Source of the DNA: Ilex aquifolium
Taxonomy: Eukaryota; Streptophyta; Magnoliopsida; Aquifoliales; Aquifoliaceae
Length of the DNA stretch: 64,000 bases
Direction of reading: 5' to 3'
Assembly: GCA_951799425.1 (NCBI GenBank)
Contig: OX637407.1
Coordinates: 21,644,981 to 21,708,980 of the forward strand
Position numbers and translations under genes: made by a program. Positions 11,717-24,112 of this stretch are shown here, one piece after another. Below the pieces are notes generated by a model, which made no database searches, had not been told where the DNA came from, and saw only the letters and a list, made by a program, of their open reading frames with translations. The stretch's first letter is position 1. Each line of letters starts with the position of its first letter.

Positions 11717-14666
11717 GTTATAACACCATAATTGTCATATTTCATAATGCTAACTTAGTGAAATAAGTAACGGTATATTGTAAGTGGCAGAATGACTTTG
11801 TTGCCACGATCCATTGAGATTTAATCATTTGTCGCTTTGATTCACCTGAATAAAAAAAAAAAAAAAAAAACTTACTGAAAGCAGAGTTCATCTGTGGTTA
11901 TTATATAAACCATAGTTCATTTACTTGTGATCCATTTGTTCTATAGATGTTGCATATATGTATGTGATGTGTGTGTGTGTGGGTGTTGTGTAGAGATAAT
12001 GTGCTTGTATACAAACAATTCATAATATGATTGATTGACTTAATAAGTTTCTTAGGACAATGCAAGTCTTTTTCTTGTACTTCCCTTCTTGTTGAATTGA
12101 ATGAATTGCAAAATGAAAACCAACATGTAATGACTTTTGTCCAATACCCTAACAGAAGGAGCAAGAAGTAGCATCATTTTTGCTGAAATTGTGTTAATGG
12201 TGCCAATATGCATGCATTTTTTCTACCATTGTTAGTTAAGAACCCTACGCCATTGGACACGTCCCCATCAGAACAACAATACTTCGGCATACAAGATAAT
12301 ATCGGGGGCATCAAGTTGACGTATGAATTATTGGCTCGATCTTCAGACATTTTCTTAGTCATTATAATCTTTCTAACATTTTTGCACGTGCATAAAGCAC
12401 GGCGCATCATTTATGCATTAGCATTGATTATAAACATCATTGTGAATATAATCTGAATTTAATGACTATAAAGTTGCCAATTTTTTAGATGCACCAAAAC
12501 AATTTTCTGCCCAATGCACAACATTGATGCTTTCAGATACAATCCGGCAAATTTTACTAGTTTTATCAAAGAGTTCATATCTTTGCATAGCAAACTGGAA
12601 AAATCTACACTACTGATGCCTAAAAAAGCTTCTACGAAATTTAATACCAATTCTAAATTTGTTGGGTCGTGATTCATTTAGTTTAAAGTCATAATTTTCG
12701 GTAACTAAATAAAACATCGTTCGACAAGTGAATTGAAAGAGATTATTTGATGGCTGCTAAAGATCAGAGAAGAGAAAGAGGATGAAAGAAGTGGGGATAA
12801 AGCAGGGAACACTAAATTTAAATTAGGAGATGTAAAGAAAGAAAGGAAATAACTGATGGAAATTTTGCTTTTCTTCCTCAAGCTTCATTTTCCCTACGAA
12901 ATCTAAGATTTATTCCTATCACATGGGATTTGGATTAAGCACTCCAGGTAGTTTTGGAAGAGGATGGTGGAACATGACCGTTCACTAGGGTTTAGATGAG
13001 CCCTTTATAGCATTTGTTTGGTGATCATTATATTTATAAAGGGTATGTTCCCCGAGCTCTTTCTATTTTTTTAAATGGATGCATAAACACCTCTAAATGA
13101 CTTGTCACCTAAAACGTAACTCTTAATAGATCTGCACTGAATCCACATCAGATTAATATCAAATAATTGTCCCTAATGTTGCCTTATACATCCCTATCGT
13201 CTATTTCCTTTCTTTTACTTATCGCCACATTCAAAATTTCAATTCCTTTGTTTTTTAAGAGTGTGTATATGGTGTGAATAGTCACTTTTTTACCACTCAA
13301 TTTGTTTCCAAATTGTGGTTATGCATATATGGCCAAAAGCATGAATGACAATTGAACCTTTCTCCCAAATAGTAGCTCCACAACCTAAATTTTCTTTTGG
13401 TAGATCCATGGTTCTCAATAATTTGATCAAACATGTTGAGTTTTGCTAAGGGTAAGCAAATGTCAAGACCAAGAAGAGTTACACCACTCACTTCCTTCCC
13501 CTTCTCTGAGGCCAGAACTGATTTCAAGACAAAAAAAAAAGATTAGTCTAGTGCAGAGTTTTCATCACTGTAAGACTAGTGTGAGGTCAGATCCAATTAT
13601 TCTTATCTCCTGTGTGAAGCAGTTGCTGCTATGTGGGACAAATTCAAAAAGAAAACATAAGATAAGACACATAATGAAAGAACCAAGGTGTTCTTAACCT
13701 TTTCAAGCCTAGCAATGGTGACTAAAGGCAAGAAATAGTGAGACATGAAGCACATGGTAGAAATTAGTACTCACTGTCCTCTTGCCCCACTTGGGACATT
13801 GATGTATCAAAAAGTGTACGAATAAACCTTTGGTGAGAAATGGACGATGGACCATAGCTCTGTCCTCTTGAAGATTTTGTTTTAAGAATTATGATTTAAC
13901 AATAATTCTACACTCACTATTTTCTTTCACCACTTTAATGCACCATCTCAATATGAATTATTAAATGAAGAAGTTCTCTATAGTATCGAAATACCACTTT
14001 AATTCTACACTCACTATTTAATTTGATTCAATATTAAATACTCTTTTAGGTTTGAAGAGATATTTTATCCTCATTGCTTGTTAGTTGTGGTAGTGTACAT
14101 TGTAGATCCACGATGTGTAAGAGTAAGGTTGCTTATATCTATCTTATACTTACCGAACTCCGAAACAATGAAAATTTTGTATTCTTTACTGTGGGTTTTA
14201 AATTTAAATATGTCTTTTATAGCTTTTATTTTATTTTTTTTCACTGAAAAACTTGAAGAATTAAAAGAAGCAACTATCATGGGGTTGGGAGGAGAACAAG
14301 TGAGGGCCACCTCTTCATTGCTTGTGAAGAAATGAAGTGTCTTTTGTTAGTGTAGTCAAATCAAAATGGCATGGATGTGGTAGCTTTATGGCAATGTGTG
14401 GTACCATCATTGCCGTTCAAGTTGGCAAATGGGCTAGAGGTACAGGTTGAATAGTGCAGAGTCATGGCTACATCATGCATGCATGCTCATTTATAACCAG
14501 TACAAATAAGTGGTCTAGGAAAATAAGGCCTTTTAAGGTTTACCATGTAGCAAATTTGGATTCTCAAAGGCACCCATTGGTAAATTCATTGATGCCTAAA
14601 CACTTTGACTAATGAAACAAAATACTCCCTCAAGGCTTCTTTAGGGTAGTAACAGTGTTTATTTGG
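11717..14666. other. spacer without recognised gene
   Basis: Contains an A-run near 11852-11871 and a (GT)n patch near 11969-11982. Open frames at 12174-12677, 13297-13697 and 14071-14335 are under 90 codons, match no family I know and overlap on opposite strands, so I read them as chance ORFs. I see no repeat ends. Confidence 0.4.
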
Positions 14667-14860
14667 TTTTTTTTTTTACTATAAGGTGTTTAAGTTTACG
14701 TCGACTATTTTCTCAAGTTCGGATATTGCCACCGTAACTCAAGCGAGTTTAGAACACGTCCCATGAGGAACAAGGGTGGTTGACCCTTAGAGGGTATGAA
14801 AAGTGTTGAACTCGAGACTTCTAGATTACCAGAGGACAGACTCAACCACTGAGCTATCCA
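14667..14860 (-). repeat. tRNA-derived SINE (family distinct from the others here)
   Basis: Read on the minus strand, it starts GGATAGCTCAGTGGTTGAG. TAGCTCAGTGG is a clean RNA polymerase III A box. GAGTTCAACAC about 35 bp further on is a decayed B box. It ends in an A-run (the T-run at 14667-14677 on the plus strand). This is the layout of a tRNA-headed SINE. It abuts the point where the Copia reverse transcriptase stops. Confidence 0.72.
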
Positions 14861-14880
14861 TAAGAGCTGTCCATTAAATG

Positions 14881-16054
14881 TATATAAGTGTTGGCTATAT
14901 TGACCAATTTGGATTTGGAGTGCATAGTTTGCCTCATCCATGTTCTTCATTTCAAAAGTGTAGGACAACCACTCTTTAGTGGTGACAATAATCTCCATAT
15001 CATTCCTATCTAAAAGGATGTCATCGACATACAATATAAGGATAAGAACACACTTCTTGGATCGTTTAACATACACGCAGTGGTCTTCTTCAATCATCTC
15101 AAAATCAATAGAGGTGATTGAGTGATGAAGCAATAAATGCCATTGCCTAGACGATTGCTTAAGGCCATAAATAGAACGTTTGAGTTGGAAAACTTTGCGC
15201 TCTTGTCCCTTTACCTCAAAACCAATTAGTTGATCAAAATATATCTCTTCGTATAGTTCTCCATTGAGAAATGCAGTTTTAACATCCATTTGAAAAGGTT
15301 CTAAATCCTGTTGTGCAACAATAACAAGGATTTGGCGAATAGAGGCAAATCTTACTACTAGGGAGAATGTCTCTTCATAGTCTATACCCTCATTTTGGGT
15401 ATAACCTTTTGTCACATGACATACCTTATACTTGTCAATTGAACCATCTACCTTGCATTTAATTTTTAAGACCCATTTGTTTTCAATGGTCTTATGCCCA
15501 GACGGAAGGTCAATTAACTCTCAAACCTTATCCTGAGCCATTGAGCTCATCTCATTATCCATAGCAATTAACCACTCATTCATAGCAGATGAAGAAAGTG
15601 CATTCTTCATAGTAGTAGGATCTTCCTCATCAATTGGGAAGCACATGAATGCATCCCATTCAATCTCAAAATAACAACGGGGAATATGTCCAAGCTCGCT
15701 CCTGCGCACTTGAGAATCTAGTGGTACACTCCTTCTAAGTTGAAGATCACCCTTACTAACCACATGAGATGGTATGAGATCTTCATGTTCCTCCAATTCA
15801 TAGAGGTCAAGATTCTTACTAATGCTATGAAAATTCGTCTCAATGAAATCGATATCACGTGACTCCATTTCAGTCATTCCTCCATTCGAGTGTTCACCAT
15901 ACTTCACATATCCCTTTGAGCTCTCTGAATACCTTAAAAATATATGTTTACTAGCTCTGTAGCCTAACTTTTCATACTTATGTGATGTATTATGCACATA
16001 ACCAACTGAACCCAATAGGTGAAAATGATCTAAATTAGAATTTTTGCCATGCAC
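14881..16054 (-). pseudogene. Copia integrase C-terminus and reverse transcriptase pseudogene
   Basis: 16054-15521 encodes the integrase tail and linker (KLGYRASKHIFLRYSESSKG, then EWLIAMDNEMSSM). 15415-14881 encodes RT: GIDYEETFSLVVRFASIR, QMDVKTAFLNGELYEEIY, and the catalytic LYVDDILL near 15031-15020 is still intact. The frame breaks between 15520 and 15416. RNase H is missing. Confidence 0.88.
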
Positions 16055-16952
16055 AACTCATATGGGGTAGAAGAAACTAACTGAGAATGCACTGAGTTAA
16101 GTATAGGTAGTAGTTAATAATGCATCCCCCAAAAATATAGTGGAAGGTTGGCCAACAACATCATTGACCTAACCATATCCAATAATGTTCTATTCCTTCT
16201 CTTTACTATACATTTTTGTTGCGGAGTACTAGTAATACTAAGTTATTTGCGTATCCCCTTTTCCTCACATAAAACCTTAAAATAATCAGATAAATACTCA
16301 TGTGCATGGTCTATGTGAATAACGTTTATACTATTTTCTATTTGATTCTCAACCTCTGCCAAGAAACGGTTGAAGCAATTCAACACTTCATGTCGGTGAG
16401 CTATCGAATACATGTAACTCTATCGAGTGTAATCATCTATTAGGGTAAGGAAATAAGAGGCACCATGATGTGCCTTCACATTCATTGGTCCACAAATATA
16501 AGAGTGGATAAGCTCTAGCGGCTGAGTAGCTCTAGCAGCCTTGCAGGCTTTCTGCATAGTTTATCAGCCAAATAAGACTCACATATTGGTAAGTTGACTT
16601 TATCGAGTGAGCCTAAAAGGCCTTCTCTATCTAATCGGGTCATCCTATCTTGTCCTATATGTCCCAGTATAGCATGCCAGATAACAGAATTGAGATCTTT
16701 ATCAACATTAGCCACATAAGAATATGAGAAAACATAATCAACCATATCAACTTTAAAGAAACCATCCATAAGAACACCATGTCCAAATACAATACCATCT
16801 ACTAATATGTCCAACCTATCACCATCAAAATTAAAAGAGCACCCTAAAGCTGGAAGTGTTAAAATTGAAAGTAGATTATGGTGTACTCCAGGTGCATAAA
16901 GCACATTGTGTAGAAGCAATGTATGCCCAGTGTGTAATAAGAGCTGATACAA
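16047..16952 (-). pseudogene. Copia protease-end / gag-pre-integrase / integrase pseudogene
   Basis: The open part (16952-16515) carries NVLYAPGVHHNLLSI, which follows the protease, and IWHAILGHIGQDRM, the HxLGH-type gag-pre-integrase zinc motif. Downstream, broken frames continue the integrase, for example a stretch corresponding to the DDYTRY region near 16430, until the next open frame at 16054. Confidence 0.82.
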
Positions 16953-17175
16953 ACCAACTCCAAGTACTTCTTCACTAATTCCATTTCCTGTATAGACTCT
17001 TTGGGTGCCAGTTAGAATGTGGAGATAATCTACGAACCCTACTCAATCTCGAGCAATAAGTTTGGTTGTTTCTGTATCAAAAATTCACACAAGATAAGTG
17101 TGAGCAACAAATACATGTGTGCATACACAAGCACAAGAATTAAGAGAATCAAAGGTAAAGGGCACCTTCTTTGGC

Positions 17176-17978
17176 TCAGTGCTCTCGCAAGCGAATTCCA
17201 CAGTTATAGCACTTTATCTTGCTCTTGTTTCTTTTCCCATCACGCTTGCCTCTCCGACGCTTGGTTATCTTGCTTGCCTTGGGTTTAAACCTACTAGCCC
17301 CATCCTTCCTACCTCGTTTGCTTTGTCCTTTGTGCCTATCATGGAGCTTGCCACCTTGGACGACAAGGGCAGTGGTATGGTTTGCCTCTAGCTCCACATA
17401 ACGAGAGATGTCAGCAAAATTCTTAATGTAATCATTGTAAGTCTTGATTTGTTTCTTGTGAGTCCAAGAGTCAGGCAGAGATCTAATAACAACTTGGACT
17501 TGCTGCTCATCAGTGAACTCATTCTTCACAACTCACAACTCTCAACTCACAAATCATATTAGATATCACCCTAAATGCTCAATCATTGTGTGTCAGAGAT
17601 CTTTTTTGTAAGTCCCAAACTTAAGAATAAGTGCCCTCTGTCTAGTGGTTAAAATAACACCATGGGCAAATTTCAACTAGTCTCACAACTCTTTGGCTGT
17701 GGGGTATATCTCAAACTCCCTGAAAAGATCATTGTGTATGCCGCTAATCATGGTATAACACATACTACGATATTTCTTATCCCAAGTCTGGTAGACCTCA
17801 AGGTCTCAACGGTGTTGGGCAATGGACTCATCCTCAAGTCGGATCATTGAGTTGGTCAAGTGTTCCAGGTGCTCTTGCTCATTTAACAGATATTGTATTT
17901 TCGATGCCATATGTCATAGTTGGTCCCATCTAATTTGTCACCCCTAGCAAGGTCAGCACCTACATTCTTGGTGGCCAT
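17176..17978 (-). pseudogene. Copia gag pseudogene
   Basis: Starts at the complement of 17978 with MATKNVGADLARGDKLDG, a typical Copia gag opening, and runs with stops to an intact stretch (17529-17176) rich in Lys/Arg. It ends KIKCYNCGIRLREH, the first half of a CCHC zinc knuckle. A stop replaces the rest of the knuckle. Confidence 0.82.
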
Positions 17979-18617
17979 TTGATCAATACATGGATGTGTT
18001 CAAGTTTGACATTAATTACACGTCTTTTTAATTTGTTAAAAATTCAACCAAAAAATATTATTCTTTCTCACATAATAAAATAAAAAATGTCTCGTGCGCC
18101 TAAATTTCATGCGAACCAAACAACCCCTATGTGCCATTGGTGCACGTGGGGCTACGTCAAATGCTCATCCCATCATTCCAAAATGTCTCATTATTTTGGC
18201 GAGTTGTCTGTGGCATCAGAAAAAAAAAATGGGTACCGTATTTGACTTTTATGCATATTTTTATCACTATTATGAAATCAGAAAAAATAATAAAAATAAT
18301 TACTACAACAGTAATAAAAACACAATACTTACAACAGTGGTATCATAAATATGATAAATCAACCATACAAGTGGTAAATTTTTTTATTTTAAAACGACAC
18401 ACAAAAATTATAAAAATATTTATTAAAATAATAAAATTTAGAAGTACAGTACCAATTTTTTTTTCTTTAATACCATTGTCAAATCCTTATTTTGGTATCC
18501 AAAATGCACCTTCAAATGTGCATGTGCGCAAAAACATACCACATTTAGTCCATATTTGAAGCTCACTGGTAGTTTCGACTTTCGAGAGGGGTTGACCTTA
18601 TTGTGACATTTTTTTAT
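17979..18617. other. spacer
   Basis: AT-rich DNA upstream of the Copia gag. I searched it by eye for an LTR and saw none. Short open frames at 18094-18559 match nothing known. Confidence 0.4.
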
Positions 18618-19202
18618 GATTAATTATTTTTTACGCCATGTGATTTCGGTTAGAAGTATTTTATTTAATTAACGTTTAAAATTCTACACATTATCTCCTA
18701 TAATTTTGTACCAAAAGTGAAGTAATTGACGTTATTAACAGAATTAAAAAATTATCATACTCACGTTTTAAAATCAAAATTTTCATCTGATTTACTCATG
18801 ACTATAATACTAATGAAATATGACAACAAACCAACATATTTCAATTAAACATTGCGAGTCTCTTTTTTCCCAAAGTGAGGTTTTATCCGGAGCTGAAAAT
18901 CACTTATAATTTTTTTTACACGTTTTTTGGTCTGGAACCGATAACCTACCTATTTGGGTATTATAACATATATTATAAAGGATATTTTAAGCATTTAAAT
19001 AATGTTCTTTTAGAGGGACACAATGGAAACAAAATCCACAACATGTTTTTGGCATGTGAACTACACTCTCCGTTAACTTGGATGATAAAAATAACTATTT
19101 CACTTTGACACATAAGTTCAAGGGAGTAATGTGCATAATTTTAAACGCCAAGTAAGTAAAATACTTCTAACCAAAATCACGTGGAAGTAAAAAGTAATTA
19201 TC
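18618..19202. mobile_element. MITE-like element with long terminal inverted repeats
   Basis: The first about 75 bp, from TAATTATTTTTTACGCCATG, reappear inverted at the right end (GATAATTACTTTTTACTTCC on the minus strand). Both arms share GGTTAGAAGTATTTTA and GTTTAAAATT..CACATTA. TTTTTTATGA occurs on both flanks (about 18610-18619 and 19207-19217), which could be a 9-10-bp duplication as in Mutator-like elements, but the T-run makes this ambiguous. There is no coding capacity. Confidence 0.72.
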
Positions 19203-19355
19203 TCTTTTTTTTTTTTTATGAGTAAGACTATGGTATAAAATTGAACAGTCAATTTTGAGTACCACAAAACCATTTTGTTACAACTATTGATCAAAGTTTA
19301 CGTTCCATACCTAATTTGCAAGTATCCACTGCTTTATGTTTTTCCATAAAATACT

Positions 19356-19558
19356 CATTGGGGTAGTGGAGCGGAGAATATGAGTTGTAAATTCAGATAT
19401 CCTGAATTCAAAACTTGAAAACTCTCGACAACTCTCTTAGGGCTGGATGATTTATCTTTTACGAATTCTCTAGTCTTGATGCGGTGGATGCCTTACCTTT
19501 GACTAAATAAAAGAAAAAATTAGTCGATGTGTGCGTACGTTGACTCAAACGCTTCATA
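19356..19558 (+). repeat. tRNA-derived SINE, family 1, decayed copy
   Basis: GGGGTAGTGGAGCGGAG, then a B-box-like CTGAATTCAAAACTTG, then the family 3' body ATTAGTCGATGTGTGCGT, as in the copies at 24113, 46374 and 62485. It is diverged and its tail is not clean. Confidence 0.65.
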
Positions 19559-19954
19559 ATTTTTTTATATTTAAAATCCACTCCTTTATAACAAGATGCC
19601 TTCCTTTATGGCAAAACTCATCAAAGTACACTAATTTAATTTAGCTAGATATTAATTTGTTAAAGAAGCCAAATCAATGGGTCGCTGGCTTAGTAATTGA
19701 ATTATGTTGGAAAAGGCATAAAAATTATAGAACAAGTGAAGTCTAATAATTTTAAAGGATAATTATTGAATTTAAAAATTATATATAATTTAGTGAGATA
19801 TATTAATCCTACATACATATTTATATCTATAATTGATTGGTTTGCATTGAATATTTTCTCTGAGCTGTTGCTATTGTTGTCGTGGTTCTTTGGAGCCCGA
19901 GCCCCTTCACGAGCGTTCCTTATTGCTCTGTTCCTCCCAGTACACTCGTACTCT

Positions 19955-20152
19955 ATGCTATTGTAGCATTTTCTCTTTATTCTCTCTCTCTCTCTCTCTG
20001 ACCAACAAATAACTCTAATAGTTGTGAAAAACCAAGCACCACCCATCCAATACCCAATTCCCAGATTCTTCACCCATTGACACCCCCGTGTTTCCCAATT
20101 TCCCCAACTTCCACAACCCTCTACCCCAAAAAATTTGAAAACAGAGAGAGAA
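19955..20152 (+). promoter_or_regulatory. putative 5' leader of the DELLA gene with mini-uORF
   Basis: Upstream of the DELLA start are a three-codon open frame ATG CTA TTG TAG at 19955-19966 and a CT-microsatellite at 19981-19999, a common feature of plant leaders. A TATATATAA stretch lies near 19783. Whether the transcript includes the uORF cannot be told from sequence. Confidence 0.45.
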
Positions 20153-22009
20153 ATGAAACGGGACCACCCAAACCTTCGTCAGGAGAGTTTCTCAAGCGGC
20201 GTTGGTGGCGCCACAAGCAGCTCCTCCGTAGGCGGTGGATCTAGTGGTAGCGTTGGAAATTTCTCGATGTCAACGACACACGGGAAATGTAAGATGTGGG
20301 AGGAGAGTGAACAAGACGCCGGAATGGACGAACTCTTAGCTGGTTTGGGCTACAAAGTGAAATCATCAGACATGGCGGAGGTGGCTCTGAAGCTTGAACA
20401 GCTCCAAGAAGTAATGGGTAGTGTTCAAGAAGATGGATTATCTTATCTCGCTTCTGAAACTGTTCATTACAACCCTTCAGATCTATCTTCTTGGCTCGAG
20501 TCAATGATCTCTGAGCTCAACCCACTTCCCAATTTCGACTCATCTTCCTCGATTCAAGACCCTTTTGCCGAATCTTCAAGTATTACAACAATTAGTAACA
20601 ATCTCCAAGATCAAGATCAAAGTATTTACAAGCAACCGAGTCAGAACTCAGTTCAAATCTACGAGGATGCTTCGTCAGATTATGATCTGAAAGCGATTCC
20701 TGGTAAGGCTATTTACCCCCAAGTTTTACCTCCACAGCAACAGTATCAACCACCGAACAAAAAGATGAAACCCTCTTCTGAATCATCATCTTCAACCTCG
20801 GTTGGTGTTTGGGGGTGTCCAAACGAGTCTGCGTACAGGTCAATTGAACCGACTTGCTCAGTTGTCCTGGTTAACTCACAAGAGAACGGTATTCGACTCG
20901 TTCACACCCTGATGGCCTGTGCTGAAGCTACCCAACAAAACAACCTCAAACTCGCCGAAGCCCTTGTCAAACAAATCCGATTCTTGGCCGTCTCACAAGC
21001 CGGAGCTATGAGGAAGGTCGCCATATATTTCGCCGAAGCTTTGGCCAGAAGAATCTGTCCTTTGTACCCACAAAACCCACACGACTCAGCCTTCTCAGAC
21101 CTTCAAATTCACTTCTACGAGTCCTGTCCGTACCTCAAATTTGCCCACTTCACAGCGAATCAAGCAATCTTGGAGGCCTTTGCGAACAAAAATCGAGTTC
21201 ATGTGATTGATTTCAGTATGAAACAGGGTGTGCAATGGCCTGCTTTGATTCAAGCTTTGGCTCTGAGGCCTGGCGGTCCACCTACTTTCCGATTGACCGG
21301 AATCGGACCGCCCTCTCATGATAATAGAGACCATTTACAAGAAGTGGGTTGGAAACTAGCTCAATTGGCCGAGACAGTTCATGTGAAGTTTGAATACAGA
21401 GGTTTTGTTGCTAACAGTTTGGCTGATCTTGAAGCATCCATGTTTGATGTTAGAGAAGATGAGGTTGTTGCTGTGAATTCTGTGTTTGAATTGCACCAAT
21501 TATTGGCTAGGCCAGGGGCTATTGAGAAAGTTTTAGGCGTGGTGAGAGAGTTGAAGCCGGCAATATTGACTGTGGTGGAGCAAGAGGCTAATAACAATGG
21601 AACTGGGTTCTTAGACCGGTTCACTGAGTCTTTGCATTATTATTCGACTTTGTTTGATTCATTGGAGAGTAGTGGCGGTGGTGGTGTTGGGTCGGTGTCT
21701 CCGGTGACTAGTCAAGATAGGGCAAGGTCTGAAGAGTACCTGGGCAGACAGATCTTCAATGTGGTGGCTTGTGAGGGAGTGGACCGGGTTGAGAGGCATG
21801 AGACTTTGGCTCAGTGGCGAACCCGGTTTAACTCGGCCGGGTTTGAGCCGGTTCATTTGGGGTCTAACGCGTTTAAGCAGGCTAGCATGTTGTTAGCTTT
21901 GTTTAATGGGGGTGAAGGGTACAGGGTGGAAGAGAATGGTGGGTGCTTGATGTTGGGTTGGCACACAAGGCCACTCATTTCAACCTCGGCCTGGAAACTC
22001 AGCTACTAG
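20153..22009 (+). CDS. DELLA protein (GRAS family), gibberellin-response repressor, 618 aa
   Basis: Nuclear growth repressor of the GAI/RGA type. In the known pathway gibberellin-bound GID1 binds the N-terminal DELLA region, and an SCF ubiquitin ligase then targets the protein for degradation. Seen here: [11 protein letters not shown] start; [11 protein letters not shown] at 59-69; LEQLQEVMG near 81; [14 protein letters not shown] at 103-116; a Ser/Thr/Gln-rich linker at about 120-240; the first leucine-heptad region ([20 protein letters not shown]); [20 protein letters not shown]; the second heptad and PFYRE-type region ([15 protein letters not shown]); and a C-terminal SAW region ([16 protein letters not shown]). 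All canonical motifs are present, so it should be gibberellin-degradable. I chose ATG 20153 because the family begins MKR(E/D)H; an upstream in-frame TTG is not a credible start. It is intronless, as is usual for DELLA genes. Which paralogue it is cannot be settled by eye. Confidence 0.97.
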   Translation: MKRDHPNLRQESFSSGVGGATSSSSVGGGSSGSVGNFSMSTTHGKCKMWEESEQDAGMDELLAGLGYKVKSSDMAEVALKLEQLQEVMGSVQEDGLSYLASETVHYNPSDLSSWLESMISELNPLPNFDSSSSIQDPFAESSSITTISNNLQDQDQSIYKQPSQNSVQIYEDASSDYDLKAIPGKAIYPQVLPPQQQYQPPNKKMKPSSESSSSTSVGVWGCPNESAYRSIEPTCSVVLVNSQENGIRLVHTLMACAEATQQNNLKLAEALVKQIRFLAVSQAGAMRKVAIYFAEALARRICPLYPQNPHDSAFSDLQIHFYESCPYLKFAHFTANQAILEAFANKNRVHVIDFSMKQGVQWPALIQALALRPGGPPTFRLTGIGPPSHDNRDHLQEVGWKLAQLAETVHVKFEYRGFVANSLADLEASMFDVREDEVVAVNSVFELHQLLARPGAIEKVLGVVRELKPAILTVVEQEANNNGTGFLDRFTESLHYYSTLFDSLESSGGGGVGSVSPVTSQDRARSEEYLGRQIFNVVACEGVDRVERHETLAQWRTRFNSAGFEPVHLGSNAFKQASMLLALFNGGEGYRVEENGGCLMLGWHTRPLISTSAWKLSY

Positions 22010-22570
22010 CTGAGTTGACTCAGTTGGTGGAGATAGTGGGGGGTTGGGCCAACTTGGTTCTAGCCTGCCAAACCCTAGCCATAGTGGTCTGTGCTGAGCT
22101 GAGTGCCTTAGTGAGTGAGACCCACCACTCCCAAGTGTCTCCTCTTTTTTTATTTAACCTATGATCACCATCATTTTATAAAATAAACCTTTTTAAGGAT
22201 TTAGCTTCTTTTTTTTTTTTGGGGGGGGGGGTTTAGTTGTATATTCTTCTTTTTTTGGGTTAATCTTGTAATTTTCAGGGGTGAATCTAAGAGGGTCAAT
22301 GTGTATTTATATGTTAGCTTTTCTATTAAAAAGTAAGGACTTTTTGAAGATTGTGGTGTGATGATGATGTACAAGACCAATTGGATACTTGTGGAGGTGT
22401 CTAGTAGGACTGTAGGAGTATAATGAAAAAACATCCAACTGATTGAAACCCTATTTGGACCTTTAAGCTTTTGGACTTCATTGGGAAAGCCGATGACTTA
22501 TGAGCCATCCATTGGTAAGCAAGTTGGTTTTTTCATTCTCTCGGTTATTGTGGCGGCTTGATCACCGGAT
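22010..22570 (+). other. 3' UTR and flank of the DELLA gene
   Basis: Contains AATAAA at 22182-22187, a plausible poly(A) signal about 175 bp after the stop, and a T-run/G-run at about 22208-22230. There is no further gene. Confidence 0.5.
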
Positions 22571-22740
22571 CACTAAAAGATTCAATACTTCTCACATCTC
22601 TTAAGGTCGGTAATTTTTATTTTTCAAGAGATATGTTTTTAAATTAGTTTGAATTGCGGTGATCACCTCACAGTTCGAAGGAATAGTTGGTGCAAGTTTG
22701 GAAAAAAAAAAATAAAGGGTTTAAATTTGAGTCCCCACAG
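22571..22740 (+). repeat. short repeat shared with 50051-50178
   Basis: TTTTTAAATTAGTTTGAATT, then CGGTGATCACCTCACAGTTCGAAGG, then AGTTGGTGCAAGTTTGGA and an A-run. The same layout recurs near 50090-50160 (AGTTCGAAAGAGTAATCAGAG..GAACTTAGACACC). The AGTTCGAA core resembles a pol III B box, so a SINE is possible. Confidence 0.45.
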
Positions 22741-24112
22741 TAAGAATGAGAATCTCATCCCTTTTCTCATCCTTTCTGTGATTGGTAATGTCCATGTTAA
22801 CAGGTACTTCTTTGCTTTTGGCATGAGATTCTTACATAGAGCGGGCTGCAAGGGCTGCAGATATTAGAAATTTGGGTTCAACTTGAATTGAACACGAACT
22901 TTTCAAGCTGAGAAAACTTTTCAAACTGAGTAATGTGTGCATGCTTGAATTAGGAGTATACAAGTAGAGGCAAATTTGAGTTTAAATTTCAGGTTGAGAT
23001 TGTTTAATTCGAGATGTAAATCTTGGTTTGAAATTTGTGGCTGGTTTGGATTGAATTCAAGTTCCCAGCCCAGGTAAGAGATATTTTGTCCAAGTCAAAC
23101 CGAGCACGAGATTTTTTGTCCAAATCAAACCGAGCACTAAAATTCGTCGTTCATGTATAATACTAGGCCTATTAATTGTCTCCATGCCTGGTCTTAGCAA
23201 AAAAACTCTAACTATACTCGATTCGTTCGTTGATTCGTGTCATATTGAGTTCGTGATGTGTATAAATCGTATATAACTAATGTATAAATTAGTCGTATCG
23301 TGTATTTTTTTTGATTAATTTTATCCATACCCAATTTGTATATTAATTATGTTGTGTCGGGTTCATCTGTTTACAAAATAGGAGGCTTAAAGAAACTTCA
23401 AACCCTCTAATTTCGTGTCGTGTTAATAAATCATGTTATATTTTATCACTCTTATGTAATAAGTTTTAGAATGATTTCAGTTGGCGTTGATCTTTCTAAG
23501 TTGCACTCTTTAGGTGAACATTGCATTAAGATATGATTGCTAAAGCTATAGTTGATGGTGTTATTTGAGGGAATTTGATGATACCAAACATGAGAATGAA
23601 ATAACATTTGGAATTGCATCAACAAAAATCTATTTAAAATACTAATTATACCCTTTATTCCCCCAATGGTATCATTGAGAAATAATGTTAATCATGCATA
23701 CAAAACCTTTTTTTTTTTTTACTATAGTAAAAATAATCCTATTATTAAATATCATTTTGTTGTGCAACTCATGTTATTTTGTGGTGGTTTTTATAGGGTG
23801 GTAGGGGGGGGGGGGGGGTGTGGTCTGTCGGAGATGGAGGCGGAATATGAGGTGAGTTTGTCGAAGAAGATAAAAGAGGGTGATAGATAGATATATAAAT
23901 TTAGATTATTTCATATTTATCTTTAATGGAGTTAGTGTTGCATTTTGGCTCACAAATCACATGATGGTTAGGTGACAATTTTAAATGTCATGGGGTTGTG
24001 TGTATAAGGGGCACATCACAAGGGATTAAAGTAAAGTTTGTCCAAAACTTTAAGTTGGGATTCCTGTGCTATACTTGAAACATTGAGAGGTGTGTATTTG
24101 AAATTTACCAAA
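22741..24112. other. spacer with diverged repeat sequence
   Basis: About 23205-23470 contains repeated TCGTGTCGTGTT/ATTCGTGTC motifs shared with 35335-36124 and 50605-50860, probably an old hAT-related family. A 15-bp G-run lies at about 23804-23818. No gene is recognised. Confidence 0.4.

Larger units (their letters stand above)
14861..17978 (-). mobile_element. Ty1/Copia retrotransposon, truncated and decayed
   Basis: On the minus strand the order is gag, gag-pre-integrase, integrase remnants and reverse transcriptase, which is the Copia arrangement. No LTRs, primer-binding site or RNase H were found. The RT stops near 14880, next to the SINE. Stops and frameshifts are scattered through it, so it is inactive. 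Confidence 0.88.

Noticed and set aside
12174-12456. Overlapping 78- and 82-codon frames on opposite strands
   Set aside because: Mutually overlapping, low complexity, no recognisable motif.
14820-14860. A functional tRNA gene at the TAGCTCAGTGG sequence
   Set aside because: Only the A-box half is tRNA-like; no acceptor-stem pairing and a long unrelated 3' body with A tail show a SINE.
20135-20152. Upstream TTG as the DELLA start
   Set aside because: The family begins MKR(E/D)H, encoded from ATG 20153; a TTG start is not expected in a plant gene.
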